Positions 34,561-44,894 of a stretch of 64,000 nucleotides of DNA are shown one piece after another. A program made the position numbers and the translations under genes. Position 1 is the first letter of the stretch, and each line of letters begins with the position of its first letter. The notes beneath the pieces were generated by a model that ran no database searches, was not told the DNA's origin, and saw only the letters and a list, made by a program, of their open reading frames with translations. The stretch spans positions 10,678,905 to 10,742,904 of the forward strand of contig CM028335.1 in NCBI GenBank assembly GCA_016647705.1, read 5' to 3'. This DNA is from Eucommia ulmoides. Its lineage: Eukaryota > Streptophyta > Magnoliopsida > Garryales > Eucommiaceae.

Positions 34561-35930
34561 GGAATTCACCTTGAAGAGAAGTATTCCTGTTGAGTACCTA
34601 GAGGAGCCAAGCACGACAACTTCTGACCAAGTGTCCACTATATGTGCTCTCTCTGATGCGCCGACCTGGATAGACCCAATAAGAAAATATCTCCAAAAAT
34701 GAACACTCTCTTCTGACCGAGAAGAGGTTAAGCAGATACGGTATCGAGCATCTAGGTACACTATCATTGATGAGGTGCTTTATCGATGATCCTTCTTGGG
34801 CCAATATTCCCGTTGCCTGAGACTAGAAGAGTCGGACTACGTGATGAAGGAAATCCACGAAGGGGTGTGTGGAAACCACTTGGGAGAAAGGTCCATGGTT
34901 CACATGCTCATCAGACATGGATACTTCAGGTCGGACATATACAAACAATCCATGGAGTTTGTAAAAAAATATGATAAATGTTAAAGGTTCACCTTTCATC
35001 CCCAACTACCTCCAATTGTTCTCGTCCCCATGACGAGTCCTTGGCCCTTTGCTTAGTGGGGCATTGACCTTCTCGGACTATTCGCTCAAGGGACCGGGCA
35101 GAGAAGATTCCTCGTTGTCAAAATTGACTATTTCACAAAGTGGGTGGAAGTTAAACCACTTGCGCGCATCACTAAGGAAATAATTAGAGATTTCGTGTGG
35201 GAAAGCATTATGTGCCACTTCAAAATACCCAAGGCCATCGTCTCCGACACCGAAAAGCAATTCGACAATGATCTCTTCGTAGAATTCTGCGTTGGGCTGG
35301 GAATTTAGACCCACTTTGCATCTCTAAGGTATCCCCAAGCCAACGGACAAGTGGAAGTCACCAACCGCACAATTCTCCATGGGCTCAAAACTAGATTAGA
35401 TAAATCAAAGGGAAGATAGGTTGAAGATGTGTGTCCCGTTCTCTGGGCATATTACACTACGGCAAGGACCCATACAGGGAAAACTCCTATCGTGATGACT
35501 TTCGGATCAGAGATAGTGATTCCAATCGAGATCAGCATACTTTCTCCTTAGACAACATGATCTTCAGCACGAATGATAATAACGCCTCATTGGCCCTTAA
35601 CCTTGATCTTCTAGAAGAAATAAGAAAACATGCCCCTATTCAACAAGAAGCTTACCAGCAAACGGCGACCAGATATAATAACAGAAGGGTTCACTCTCGG
35701 TCATTCGACGTTGGCGACTTCGTCCTTTGAAACGTAACCCTGGCCACCAAGGACTCAACCGCAGACCAACTTGCTCCATCTTTGGAAGGTCCATACCGTG
35801 TCACTCGTATTGCTCGTTTAGGCACTTACGAGTTAGAAACAAAAAAAAGTATCCCCCTAAGGGACCCTTGGAATGCAAAGCATCTGAAACGCTACTACCC
35901 TGGAGAAGAAACCGCGGTGGACTTGTAAAG
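34561..35930 (+). pseudogene. Integrase remnant of element 2
   Basis: MEFTLKRSIPVEYLEEPS leads to the zinc finger MKEIHEGVCGNHLGERSMVH and VKKYDKC, in which the first Cys of the CxxC pair is Tyr, followed by a stop (TAA, about 34981). The core shows GIDLLGLFAQGTGQRRFLVV, KIDYFTKWVEVKPLARIT, IVSDTEKQFDNDLFVEF (second catalytic Asp) and QANGQVEVTNRTILHGLKTR (catalytic Glu). The C-terminal part includes a segment with SFDVGDFVL (about 35700) and ends near 35930. At least four stops or frame changes are present. Confidence 0.85.
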
Positions 35931-37320
35931 TTTTTTTTTTTTTTTTTTTTGCTTTTTGAAGCTTGTAAAGAAACTAATTATGAATGGAAGAAATGTTTTT
36001 TTCAACTAGTTCTCTATTCTCCAAAGTTTGTCGATGGCAGTGAAGTATAGCCCCCATCCTATCTCCGATTGGAATGAGCAGCCCTCACCACGAATCTGCA
36101 AATTGTATACACGCCAGGATGAGTAGCCCTTCGTCCCATCCTAGATAAAGATGTGCAACCCAGTTTCTTATTTGAAAGAAATGATATCCCGACGCGCAGC
36201 GTCAGGGGCGATCTCCATGAGGAAACCCATCCCGGCGCATCGCGTCGAGGGTGTAACCAAACCCTCTCCACATATCAGTAGTTTATGCCTGGGGACTGAC
36301 CAAGGTTGTCTTCCGACGGCCGAACATCGATCGGGTTTGAGGACCTACAGGCAGACATCTCACCCCTGATGGCCGAATTGATCTGAGGCGACATAAAAAA
36401 AAAAAAAAGATGCCCCCGGAAAGACAATTTGGGATAACCTGAAAAGGCTTAGCGATGAGCCCTACCAAGGAGAACCCATCTGTGACCGACCACAAGGGGC
36501 TGACCTAAGGTCACCCCCCCTAAGGACTACGAGGGCCAAATTCCATACAAGTACCACTTCTAGACCATACCCTACCAATCAAGCTTTGCTCGGATACTAG
36601 GCTGGGGGGCAGGGAGGATATGGATATGGTGAAACAACACAAAATGATGTCTTTCCCGAGAATGGGAGACATGATATCTTCTTAGCATTTAGTTCGAGAA
36701 GGGGAGTATGATTTTTTCTCAGCCGCTTGTCTAAGAAGAGGCGTAAAACTAAGTGAACGAAACTTAAAATATTTCAAGCAAAAATGATCGAAATAGAAAA
36801 AGTGTTAAGTATCGTCGGCCCAGAACAAAGTATTGCCGAGACCGGGAAGAGTTGCAAAAGGACGTCCAATTGGCTAAGGCAGAAAGCGAATATCATAGCT
36901 AAAATAACCGATAATGAGACGTTCGAGATGGGTTCAAGCAATTTACCAAGCAAGAATCCAACTCTATTTTTTGACAACTTGCTAAGCTCAGGCCTCTCCC
37001 CATCTCGATATTTTCGAGATAATGATAGGAGCAAAGCTCCACCACCGGGAAGAGAAGTCTTTCTGCTTCAGATGAGACAGCTCTCCAAGGACAGACAAGA
37101 ACTCAAAGACACACAGATACAAATTCAGAAGCTATAAAGAAGATCATGTAGAAAATTATGCAAGCGTTTAGAATTTTCCAAAAAGAGATAAAAAAGAAAT
37201 CTCCATTCATTCAAGTATCCGTTAGAATTCCAAGGGCCCCAAAGCCTATCACAAAAAAAAAAAAAAAAAAAAAAAAAAAGGGACAAGTGCAAGTTTTTTA
37301 GTTAAATCCAAGACTGAGTA
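35931..37320 (+). other. Post-pol region of element 2
   Basis: No recognised protein. A T-run (35931-35950) follows pol. The block at 36060-36630 aligns with 20940-21300 of element 1. An open stretch at 36784-37137 (117 codons, Ser/Lys/Asp-rich) has no known relative and may be chance. An A-run of about 28 bases lies at 37252-37279. Confidence 0.5.
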
Positions 37321-37329
37321 GGGTTGGGG

Positions 37330-39780
37330 TTGAAATTTTTTACTGGATAGAAGAGGATGGTCCAGCTTCACCATTGCCGGTGGAAGACAGTACGACTTTG
37401 CCTTTGCCAATGGGGGGTTCGTTCTGCTCAGCCTCAATGCTTCCCTAAACGGTGCCCGTTTTGCCCTTACCGATATCAACTTCCCCCATCTCAGTACCAA
37501 CGTCTTCTTACTCATCTTCGGGATTCCCCATCCCAGGACCAACATATCCTTTGACATCTGAGTAATCCATTCCAATTTTATCAACTAGAAAGTTCGGGTC
37601 CTGGTGACGTAGATTACGGATTGTATATCTATGGCTGTCCTCCACCATCTTAGTGGCCAAAAGCATTTTCATCTCGCCAAAGGCTGGGGACTCCATCCAT
37701 TCACTTACGGCCTCTTCCTTGGCCTTGGCTAGTGCAGCAACTTATTTTTTCTCCATCTCCTCCATCCTTTCCCGAACAGCATCGTGGTAATCTTCAAGCT
37801 TATTGAAACGAAATTCAAGGACCTCTTTCTTCTCAATCAGCCTTGTCCTCTCTTCGGCCATCCTTGTCACGTCCTCTCTGGCATTGCTTTCACTCATCAT
37901 CAACTGCTTGGTCATCTTATGCCATTTTCTCACTTAGGCCAGGTGTTGTCGGTACTCCTCATTAAGTTTTTACTCTCTCTCCAAGGCAAAGTAGAAGTGT
38001 ACAGATAGTGAGAAGGCCATAAACAGCACCTGTTAAAAAAAGTATCAAAGAACAAAGTGCAATGAAGAGTAAAAACGAATCTCGGTATCAGCCTTACCAA
38101 CAACGCATCCCTTTAGAGCATGGCAGCAATCTGTGCATCTGGCTCAACATTTACTTGCTCTTGGTCTTTGGGGGGAATGATATAGCTAACGTATGAAGAT
38201 AACATCTCTGAGTGGTCCAGGGCCCCTAGGAAAAGAAGAAGACTTGTGTCCGAGGTTAGAAAAGATGCAGGGGTAGAAGCTTTGCTTGGCTGGGGAGCTC
38301 CAGGAGTCCCCTCAGCTATTGCCTTTTCCAATCCCTCTGCCCCTGTCCTCTCCACCTTCCTCTTCCCCCTCTCTTGGCTTACCCCGACGCTGCTTTTCTT
38401 AAAAGAAGACGTGGGGACTTGCTCTGATCGTGATGGCATCTCCTTCCTAGCCTCAACCTTGACTTATCTCTAGTGCTGCTCTCTCCTCATTATCCTCCAT
38501 GGTTCATCATCCACCCCGGCGGGGGCCTCACTTACGGATTTCATTACGACAGTCTCTTTTCCTTCCTCAGCAGTTCACCCCTAGGGAACCTCCGCCTGAG
38601 GTCGGGGGGCTTGTCTCTTCTCAGCAGCGACTTTGGCTGCCCTCTTCTTCAATAATCTCATCAACACAACCTTGTCCATCTCTGCTAAGAGAGCAAGAAT
38701 AGCCGGATGAGTAAAAAGCGAGAAAACGCTAGAAAACTCAGGTATTTGAAAGACTTCCGAGAGGAAAAGGGAACATTACCGTTTGTTATTTTCGGATCGA
38801 TATCCGGCACGGGAAACCTTGGGGCATGATAAAAGTGGCGACAGTACAATGTTGACTCCAACAGCTCGTCGACATTCCTAAACTTTGTATTCCAGATGGC
38901 TTTCCTCTACTGTCGAATAAGCGTGTTTGGACGAACTACCTTACCACTTATTTTCTCTGGGACTGTATGGTGCAACAAAAAGGAAAAGAAGTATAGTCAA
39001 GTTTTGAAAAATTGCGCACTTATAACGTGATTCACAAATGATTTTATTCTCACCTACAACACCCCATTCCCTAGGGATGGGATCGATCCTCTCCACATCT
39101 GGACCAAAATCCTAACCTATTCATCCCAAGAAAAAGAATTGGGGCTTCCAATTCTTTACATAAGTATCCAAACCTGAAAGGAATTGTTTCCTGGACGCCA
39201 CATAAGCCTAGCCCCTCCCTTGACGACATGGATTTTGGAAAGAATAGAGACTTGAAAAGATCAATGGATAACTCAATCCCCTCAGCTTTACAGATGACGT
39301 ATGAGGCCACACAGGCCCTCATGCAATTTGGAGCCAACTGTGAAGTACACAACTGGTATTTCGCATAGAGAGCCCTTATACATGGATGGATTGGGAACCT
39401 TATGCCACCACGAAGGTATTCCATGTACACAGTGATAAAACCTTCAAGAGGTGCAAAAGTCCTTTCCCCAGGAAGGGAGAGACAGACCTTCACCCTTTCC
39501 GGGAAAGTATATGTACTACAGGCCAAACTAAGCCCTGCCTCCGACATGGTCGATTCGGTGCTCCAGACGGGGCTCCAAAGAGGAACTGCTTCATCCAAGG
39601 CCTCCTCAGGCTGCTATACCCCTGCCGCATATCCCTCAGGCCCAACCTCGCCTTCATGGCCCAAATTAATCGCAACGGCGGACTCATCACCCTTGTCCCT
39701 GTTGCGACGACCGGCGGATTGACGCCACTCGAAGAACCCTCACGCTCTTCAGGGCAGGGGCAACGCTAGTACAGGGTTAA
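37330..39780 (-). pseudogene. Antisense ORF of element 2 (gypsy-type transposon domain, PF04195-like)
   Basis: On the minus strand, from 39598, the text LEGFITVYMEYLRGGIRFPI, then a QLAPNCMRACVASYVICKAE segment, matches the 'putative gypsy type transposon' domain. A Ser/Pro-rich middle follows (38113-38439, including TSSFKKSSVG and APQPSKAST). A Lys/Glu-rich coiled-coil-like region is at 37742-37933 (ERTRLIEKKEVLEFRFNKLE, ERMEEMEKK). The tail is acidic (37508-37696). Pieces are separated by stops or possible introns. Antisense ORFs of this kind are known in the 3' region of Tat elements; their role is unresolved. Confidence 0.72.
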
Positions 39781-40302
39781 TTTGTTGGATTAGAGATGCA
39801 TTTCGGGCATGGAGAGAACAGAAGGGTTACCTAACGGGAAGGGGGAGGCGCTCCAAAAGTTGCAAAATGTGAAAATGTGTTAATGAAGCCTCCTTTATAT
39901 AGGAGGAGATCCATCCATCCCAATTATCACGATTCTCGATGATTTGATTTCGCCAGAAAGGGTGTACCGTTCGGAAGCCGTACGGACATGTATCCTCTCC
40001 CCGATGGTTTTGCAGGCATCTCTTCAAGGGTGAATTGAAGAGGCTCAGACTGATTAGACATGCGTAGGGCATGCGCATGGCGTACGCAGGCTTGATAGGA
40101 TGAGCTTTACCCTTAGCGGATTGGTAGTTTCCATCTCGAAACTGCCTATTCCTCTTCTAAAAAATTGACCTATTTTCTCCTCAACATATTTCTAAAGCCA
40201 GATCAAAGTTTCAAGCACTTCAAAGCATCCCGTAAAAATAGCATAACGTTGGGAGAGGCTCACAATAAAGTCCCTAGTGCTTCGAATCACTTCTCAACAC
40301 TT
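39781..40302 (+). other. 3' untranslated region of element 2
   Basis: No coding sequence recognised. On the minus strand this would be the promoter side of the antisense ORF; a TATATAG-like word is at 39896-39902 (TATATAGG on plus, CCTATATA on minus), placed about 300 bp upstream of the first recognisable antisense codons. Confidence 0.4.
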
Positions 40303-40319
40303 GGGCCTGGGGGGGCAAT
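40303..40319 (+). promoter_or_regulatory. Polypurine tract of element 2
   Basis: GGGCCTGGGGGGGCAAT directly precedes the 3' LTR. A G-rich tract at this place primes plus-strand DNA synthesis in LTR retrotransposons. Confidence 0.7.
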
Positions 40320-41252
40320 TGATGAGTGTAAAAATGGTCACTCCAACGCAACCAATGGAAGATCGTCACGTGTCCACAACTCTCCATCAAGGTCAACTCA
40401 TACCAAATGATTAAGTATGAAGATTGCGCCGGGCAGATGAACATCTCCATTCATGCCAACCATCCCAAAGGCCTCAGTACTCTCCAAGAAGAGCAGACAG
40501 TTGGCATCGGGATGAGGAAACCTTCCCCATTTCGGCATTCTCCACAAAGGCATTACTCATCTCGGAAATCAACTCCGCAAGTTTCTCAACAAAACCCCAC
40601 TTCCCGTTTTCGACCATCCGAGAATGGCAGGTCAGGAAGCTCCACACAACTCCCCCTTCTCGTCTTCAGCTATCCGGGAAGGGCAGGAATCAAATTTCTC
40701 ATCTCGGCTATTGCAGGAAAGTGCTCATCTCAAATTATGGGCTGGCTCACTTCCCCAACCATAAATATCTATAAGTATCTCTAAAAATCTATTGCCATAA
40801 GATGCCCTTGTGCCCTCTCCTCATTGGCTAAAAAGCCCATGGCCGACCTGAAGATGCTCTTTGGCACCCTCTCATTAGCTACATGCCGAGATGGGACACT
40901 GGTGTGACATTGAGGGGACACTAATTCATACTTAAACCCTTTATCTAATCCACTTCATGCCTATATAAAAGAGGGCATAACAATACCCAAAGGTAGATGA
41001 ATTTTGCTCCCTCTTCTCAATAGCTTATCTACAAATTTTCCCCATGTGCGTTGATTCTCACGCTGGAGGGGACGTCCCTAGACCATCCGGGTAAGTCATT
41101 TGTGCAGGTAACCAGGTGCTTCCCTTCTCGGCCAGAGACCTCTCCACGGATAAGAAGTTCCACGGATTAAAGATCTCCATTCCAGACTTCTCCACCTCCA
41201 CCAGTGCTGACCGGATCATACCGTTGAGGTCAACCAAAATCCGACATCAACA
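40320..41252 (+). repeat. 3' LTR of element 2
   Basis: 933 bp with TG...CA ends. A TATA-like CCTATATAAAAG is at 40961-40972. It lacks the roughly 120-bp segment present in the 5' LTR. Many C/T and G/A differences from the 5' LTR show considerable age. Confidence 0.9.
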
Positions 41253-42333
41253 GCGTCTATCCACTCGGGCATATTCATCAAACAAAGTTTTCTCAAATAT
41301 GCTCCGGCACTAGAACCGGTGTGGGAGAAGTAATTATCACCAATCCATGGAAGAAAGAACTTATGCACCTTCCAACTTAAGGTATTGTAGGTGTGGAAGA
41401 TGTCCGAGCGCATCTCTCACAGCCACCAACACAAGTTGGCTCAAGCGGAAGGGGCTTGGTACCCTTAAGCAACGTCCAGGGATCGAAACCTGGGGTTGTG
41501 TATGGAGTGTACTTTGTTGGGAGAGGTCCCCGCTTCGGCTCCTGACCGTACCTCGAGGGATTAGTCTCTGCCAATCGTGGTACAGGGACACCCTGGTATA
41601 TACCTAAAAAATCTCTCACAGCCTAATTACACAATGTTTTTCAAACTTGCCTAAAACACGTAGGCACTTGAATGTTCTCCAGTAGTAGTTTGTTGTTGCT
41701 GAATAACGCGTACCGCTTTTCTCTAATATTGTAGGCGTTCAGGAAACAATGCCAAGTATTGAACCTCTGGAACTTCGGTCTCTGTCGGGGAAAGGACAAA
41801 ATACTGGATTTTGAGCTAATGGTCTCCGTAAACCTTTTGAGCGAGGGTCATCTTCCCAACACCCGCCATGCCAACAAAGATAAGTCATCTGCATCCATTG
41901 GCAACTCAACTGTCAAACTCCACGAATGGGTGAGTTGCAGGCCTAATTGCTTTGGCTTCCGCATAATGACACTTCTACAGGCTTAAGCCCAATTTCGCCT
42001 GCTGCTTTGTAGATTTCGCGGAACAAGGAGTTGATGTTCTTCGCCATCTAGAGATGGAATGCCAGTGGATTCGAGAGGGAGAAGAAGTTGCCTACCTTGT
42101 TCTTGAGCCTGTTTTGCAGCTCCAACTTTCGTAGTATTCCAACTCATCAAACAGATCGTTCGCCTTACGTGCCGAGATTTTTTAGCCAGAGTTGCACAGC
42201 TGGCATGGCATCGCCGAAGTTTTGAAGGTCACCCTTGAGACCCCATGCCAGTTTGGTGTACTCAAGCAGTACGCGAGGCCACCTTCTTCAGCATTAGCTC
42301 AAAGAGGAGCAGAAGGAAGACTTGATCCGCCAT
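41253..42333 (-). pseudogene. CC-NBS-LRR resistance-gene remnant (RGA-like), split by a SINE
   Basis: On the minus strand a start-like MADQVFLLLL (42333) is followed by coiled-coil-domain wording: ANDLFDELEYYE, NFFSLSNPLAFHL and MAKNINSLFREIYKAAGEIG. The P-loop then reads VGMAGVGKMTLAQKVYGDH at about 41810-41870, where the usual GKTTLA has Met for the first Thr. Only about 150 bases later come LRR-like pieces (LRTFKCLRVLGKFEKHCVIRL region without stops up to the SINE; LRKLCLMNMPEWIDAV at about 41260-41300). Most of the NB-ARC and LRR domains are therefore deleted, and several frameshifts are present. Intact proteins of this type (about 900-1100 residues) are cytoplasmic immune receptors. The left edge coincides with the 3' LTR of element 2. 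Confidence 0.75.
41425..41610 (+). mobile_element. tRNA-derived SINE, 186 bp, TSD ATCTCTCACAGCC
   Basis: The 13-bp sequence ATCTCTCACAGCC occurs at 41412-41424 and again at 41611-41623, bounding a 186-bp insert. The insert has RNA polymerase III boxes: an A-box-like TGGCTCAAGCGG at 41436-41447 and a B-box-like GGATCGAAACC at 41480-41490. It ends TACCTAAAAA. The body includes CCCCGCTTCGGCTCCTGACC, a phrase common to a plant SINE family. Perfect duplication and uninterrupted body suggest a relatively recent retroposition into the resistance-gene remnant. Confidence 0.85.
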
Positions 42334-43095
42334 CTATGAATTTCCAACAAGAGGAGTATTTGGAATGGTTTGTTTTGTTTTGTCTCAAGAATCTCTCCTT
42401 AATTCCTTTCCTTCTTGTTTCTCTTAAAACATGTTCTATCATTGGGCGGCAAAAGCATGGCTACTTATGTTTTGTATTTATTAGTTTTTTTCTATTTTTT
42501 TTTTCCTTTCTACTATTCAGTTTTTGTTTTATTCTTTTTTTTTTTTTTCAATTTTTTTTTGTTTTATTATTATTTTGTTATAGTATTTTTCAACTTATTT
42601 TTGTCTTAAAATTTTTATTTTTCAACATTTATCCATCATTATTAATATCAATAACGAGAGACAAGAGACAGTAGTATGTCTTTAAATCCAATAGGACGAA
42701 TCGGATAAGATGATTATTTACTATTTTTTTAATAAAAAAGTGGGTTGAATTTGCAATTATTGGTGTCAGAAGTTTTACCTTTTCTTCTATTCACTATGCG
42801 CGGAATACCAGGTCCCGTTTTATTACTATTTCGATTTCCTAATTTAAGTTTACGTTTTTAAAATTTTAGAATTAATATACAGAAAATGTGTTTTGTAGGC
42901 ATATTTTTATTTCATAAATTAAAAAATATATTTTCAATAATGATTGTAAATATGATTTTATTCTCGAAACATTTTAAAATCAAAACAAAATTTCCATCTC
43001 AATTTATTAAAAAAATAAAATAAAACATTGATCAAATGCCACCCTAGTTTCTTTGCGTACATATGACTGGGGAATCAAATGGGAATGGTTTAGAT
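42334..43095. other. Spacer with pyrimidine-rich and AT-rich sequence
   Basis: No gene. A strongly T-rich stretch is at 42480-42610, and AT-rich filler follows. The T-rich strand gives spurious Phe-rich frames. Confidence 0.5.
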
Positions 43096-43673
43096 GGCTT
43101 TTGGTAACCGTTTCTGTTTCAATTCCAGCAGTGGGATGGGAATGGGATGGGATGGGATGAGAATTTTGTTTTCTTTTTGGGAGTAGAATTGCGTTTGGTA
43201 ACGATAATTTTTTTTTATTTTGGGAAGGGAATTGTATTTGATAACGATTTTATCCTAAAATCTTTTTTTTTTTTTTCTTCTTTTCAGTTTTGGCCTGACG
43301 GCGGCGGCGCCGTCGCCGGCCGGCAACGGGCGGCGGCGGTTCGCCGGCGGCGGAGACGGCGGTGCCCCCGCCGGCGATGACCGGAAGTGGCCGGAAAAAT
43401 TCCGGCCGGACGGTGACCGGCGACGGTCGCCGGAGATGACCGGCGGCGGGCGGTGATCGGCCGGTAGGTGAATAGTGATCATGGGTTTTGGGAATGGAAT
43501 GGGAATAATGAGAAACAACTTTTTTTTGTTTCTCATTTCTTAAGAAAAAAGTTGGCACAATTCTCAAATGGGAATGAAATGGAAACGGAAACAAAAATTA
43601 CCAAACGCTATTTCCAAACAAAATTCCCAAAAATCTGGGAATGGAATGGGATGGAAATAGTTACCAAACGGGG
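43096..43673 (+). mobile_element. MITE-like unit A with GC-rich core
   Basis: Starts GGCTTTTGGTAACC and ends in GTTACCAAACG, a terminal inverted repeat of the GTTTGGTAAC type seen in hAT-like MITEs. The left part has GGGATGGGAATGGGATGG and two further internal GTTTGGTAAC-like words. The core (43295-43470) is a CCGG/CGGCGG minisatellite in an otherwise AT-rich region. Unit B repeats the whole arrangement head to tail after a 4-base gap. Confidence 0.65.
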
Positions 43674-43677
43674 GGGT

Positions 43678-44412
43678 GGCGTTTGGTAACCGTTTCTGTT
43701 TCAATTCCAGCAGTGGGATGGGAATGGGATGGGATGGGATGGGAATTTTGTTTTCTTTTTGGGAGTAGAATTGCGTTTGGTAACGATAATTTTTTTTTTT
43801 GTTTTGGGAAGGGAATTGTGTTTGGTAACGATTTTATCCTAAAATCTTCTTTTTTTTTTTTTTTTTTCTTTTCAGTTTTGGCCGGCCGGCGGTGGCGCCG
43901 TCGCCGGTAGGCGGCGGTGCTCCGGCGGCGCCGTCGCCGGCCGGCCGGCAACGGTTCTCCGGCATCGGAGACGGCGGTGCCCCCGCCGGCGATGACCGGA
44001 CGGCGGTGGCGCCGTCGCCGGCGACTGCCAGAAGTGGCCGGAAAAATTCCGGCCGGACGGTGACCGGCGACGGTCGCCGGAGATGACCGGCGGCGGCGGA
44101 CGGTGGCCGGCGGCGGCGGACGGTGGCCGCCGGCGGCGGACGGTGGCCGCCGGCGGCGGACGGTGGCCGCCGGCGGCGACGGCGGCGGACGGTGGTCGGC
44201 CGGTAGGTGAATAGTGATCATGGGTTTTGAGAATGGAATGGGAATAATGAGAAACAACTTTTTTTTGTTTCTCATTTCTTAAGAAAAAAGTGGGCACAAT
44301 TCTCAAATGGGAATGAAATGGAAACGGAAACAAAAATTACCAAACGCTATTCTCAAACAGAATTCCCAAAAATCTGGGAATGGAATGGGATGAAAATGGT
44401 TACAAACGGGCC
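43678..44412 (+). mobile_element. MITE-like unit B with GC-rich core
   Basis: A second, longer copy of unit A: the same left arm from GGCGTTTGGTAACCG and the same right arm ending GGTTACAAACGGGCC. The GC core (43878-44205) is expanded, with about four tandem copies of a 20-bp unit ACGGTGGCCGCCGGCGGCGG at 44098-44190. Arms of A and B are almost identical over more than 100 bp each side, so this is a recent tandem duplication or two insertions of one family. Confidence 0.65.
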
Positions 44413-44562
44413 TTATTTTTTGGTACAAATATTTATTCATTTTTATTTTTCAACCATCTGGGACTTTTCTCTGAGAATGTGCTTAAAAAGTTTTAAAAAA
44501 TAATATTTTAAAAAAAATATTTGAAGAGAAAGAAAGGCAAATAAGATCTAAACAACAAAAAA

Positions 44563-44756
44563 GTCCTTTATTAACTGATTAGAGATGATGAAGTATAGAA
44601 AGAAAAAAAACATTTATAAATATTATTTTATGGATTTGATGTCGGCAAACATTAATTATGTCCTTTATTAATTGATTAGAGATGATGAAGTATAGAAAAA
44701 AAAAAACATTTATTAATATTATTTTATGAATTTGACGTCGGCAAACATTAATTAAT
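44563..44756 (+). repeat. 97-bp tandem duplication
   Basis: Two adjacent copies of a unit beginning GTCCTTTATTAA (44563 and 44660) and ending GTCGGCAAACATTAAT. They differ at a few positions. Confidence 0.85.
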
Positions 44757-44894
44757 TAATTAATAGAATTTTTATTGTTTAAACCATATTTTAATTTCTC
44801 TTACTTCAATAGACTTTTTTAAAAAATAGGTTGTTATTTAGTCTTCAATAAAACATAGTTTTTAGTTCTTAAGATGAAGGGATAAAAAAAAAAA

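Larger units (their letters stand above)
27501..41252 (+). mobile_element. Tat-lineage Ty3/gypsy retrotransposon, element 2 (13.75 kb, both LTRs)
   Basis: LTRs at 27501-28560 and 40320-41252 both start TGATGAGTGTAAAAATGG and end GACATCAACA. Between them are a primer-site junction, gag, protease, RT, RNase H, second RNase H, integrase, an antisense ORF and a G-rich polypurine tract. It is related to element 1 (same leader wording, same post-pol region) but is a distinct subfamily. Many in-frame stops (often TAG/TGA where CAG, CGA or TGG is expected) show long decay. The bases next to the LTRs (GCTTT and GCGTC) do not form a clear 5-bp duplication. Confidence 0.9.

Noticed and set aside
36784..37137. 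117-codon plus-strand frame in element 2 as an extra gene
   Set aside because: No counterpart in element 1 and no recognisable domain; likely chance opening in the post-pol region.
27496..41257. Target-site duplication of Tat element 2
   Set aside because: GCTTT and GCGTC agree at three of five positions only, and the unique flanks do not clearly belong to one locus.
42192..42674. 160-codon Phe-rich frame
   Set aside because: First part is antisense to the resistance-gene remnant and the rest is a T-run; not a gene.
43250..44333. Long Pro/Arg-rich frames on the minus strand
   Set aside because: They arise from the CCG/CGG minisatellite in the MITE cores, where all frames stay open; low complexity and no family resemblance.
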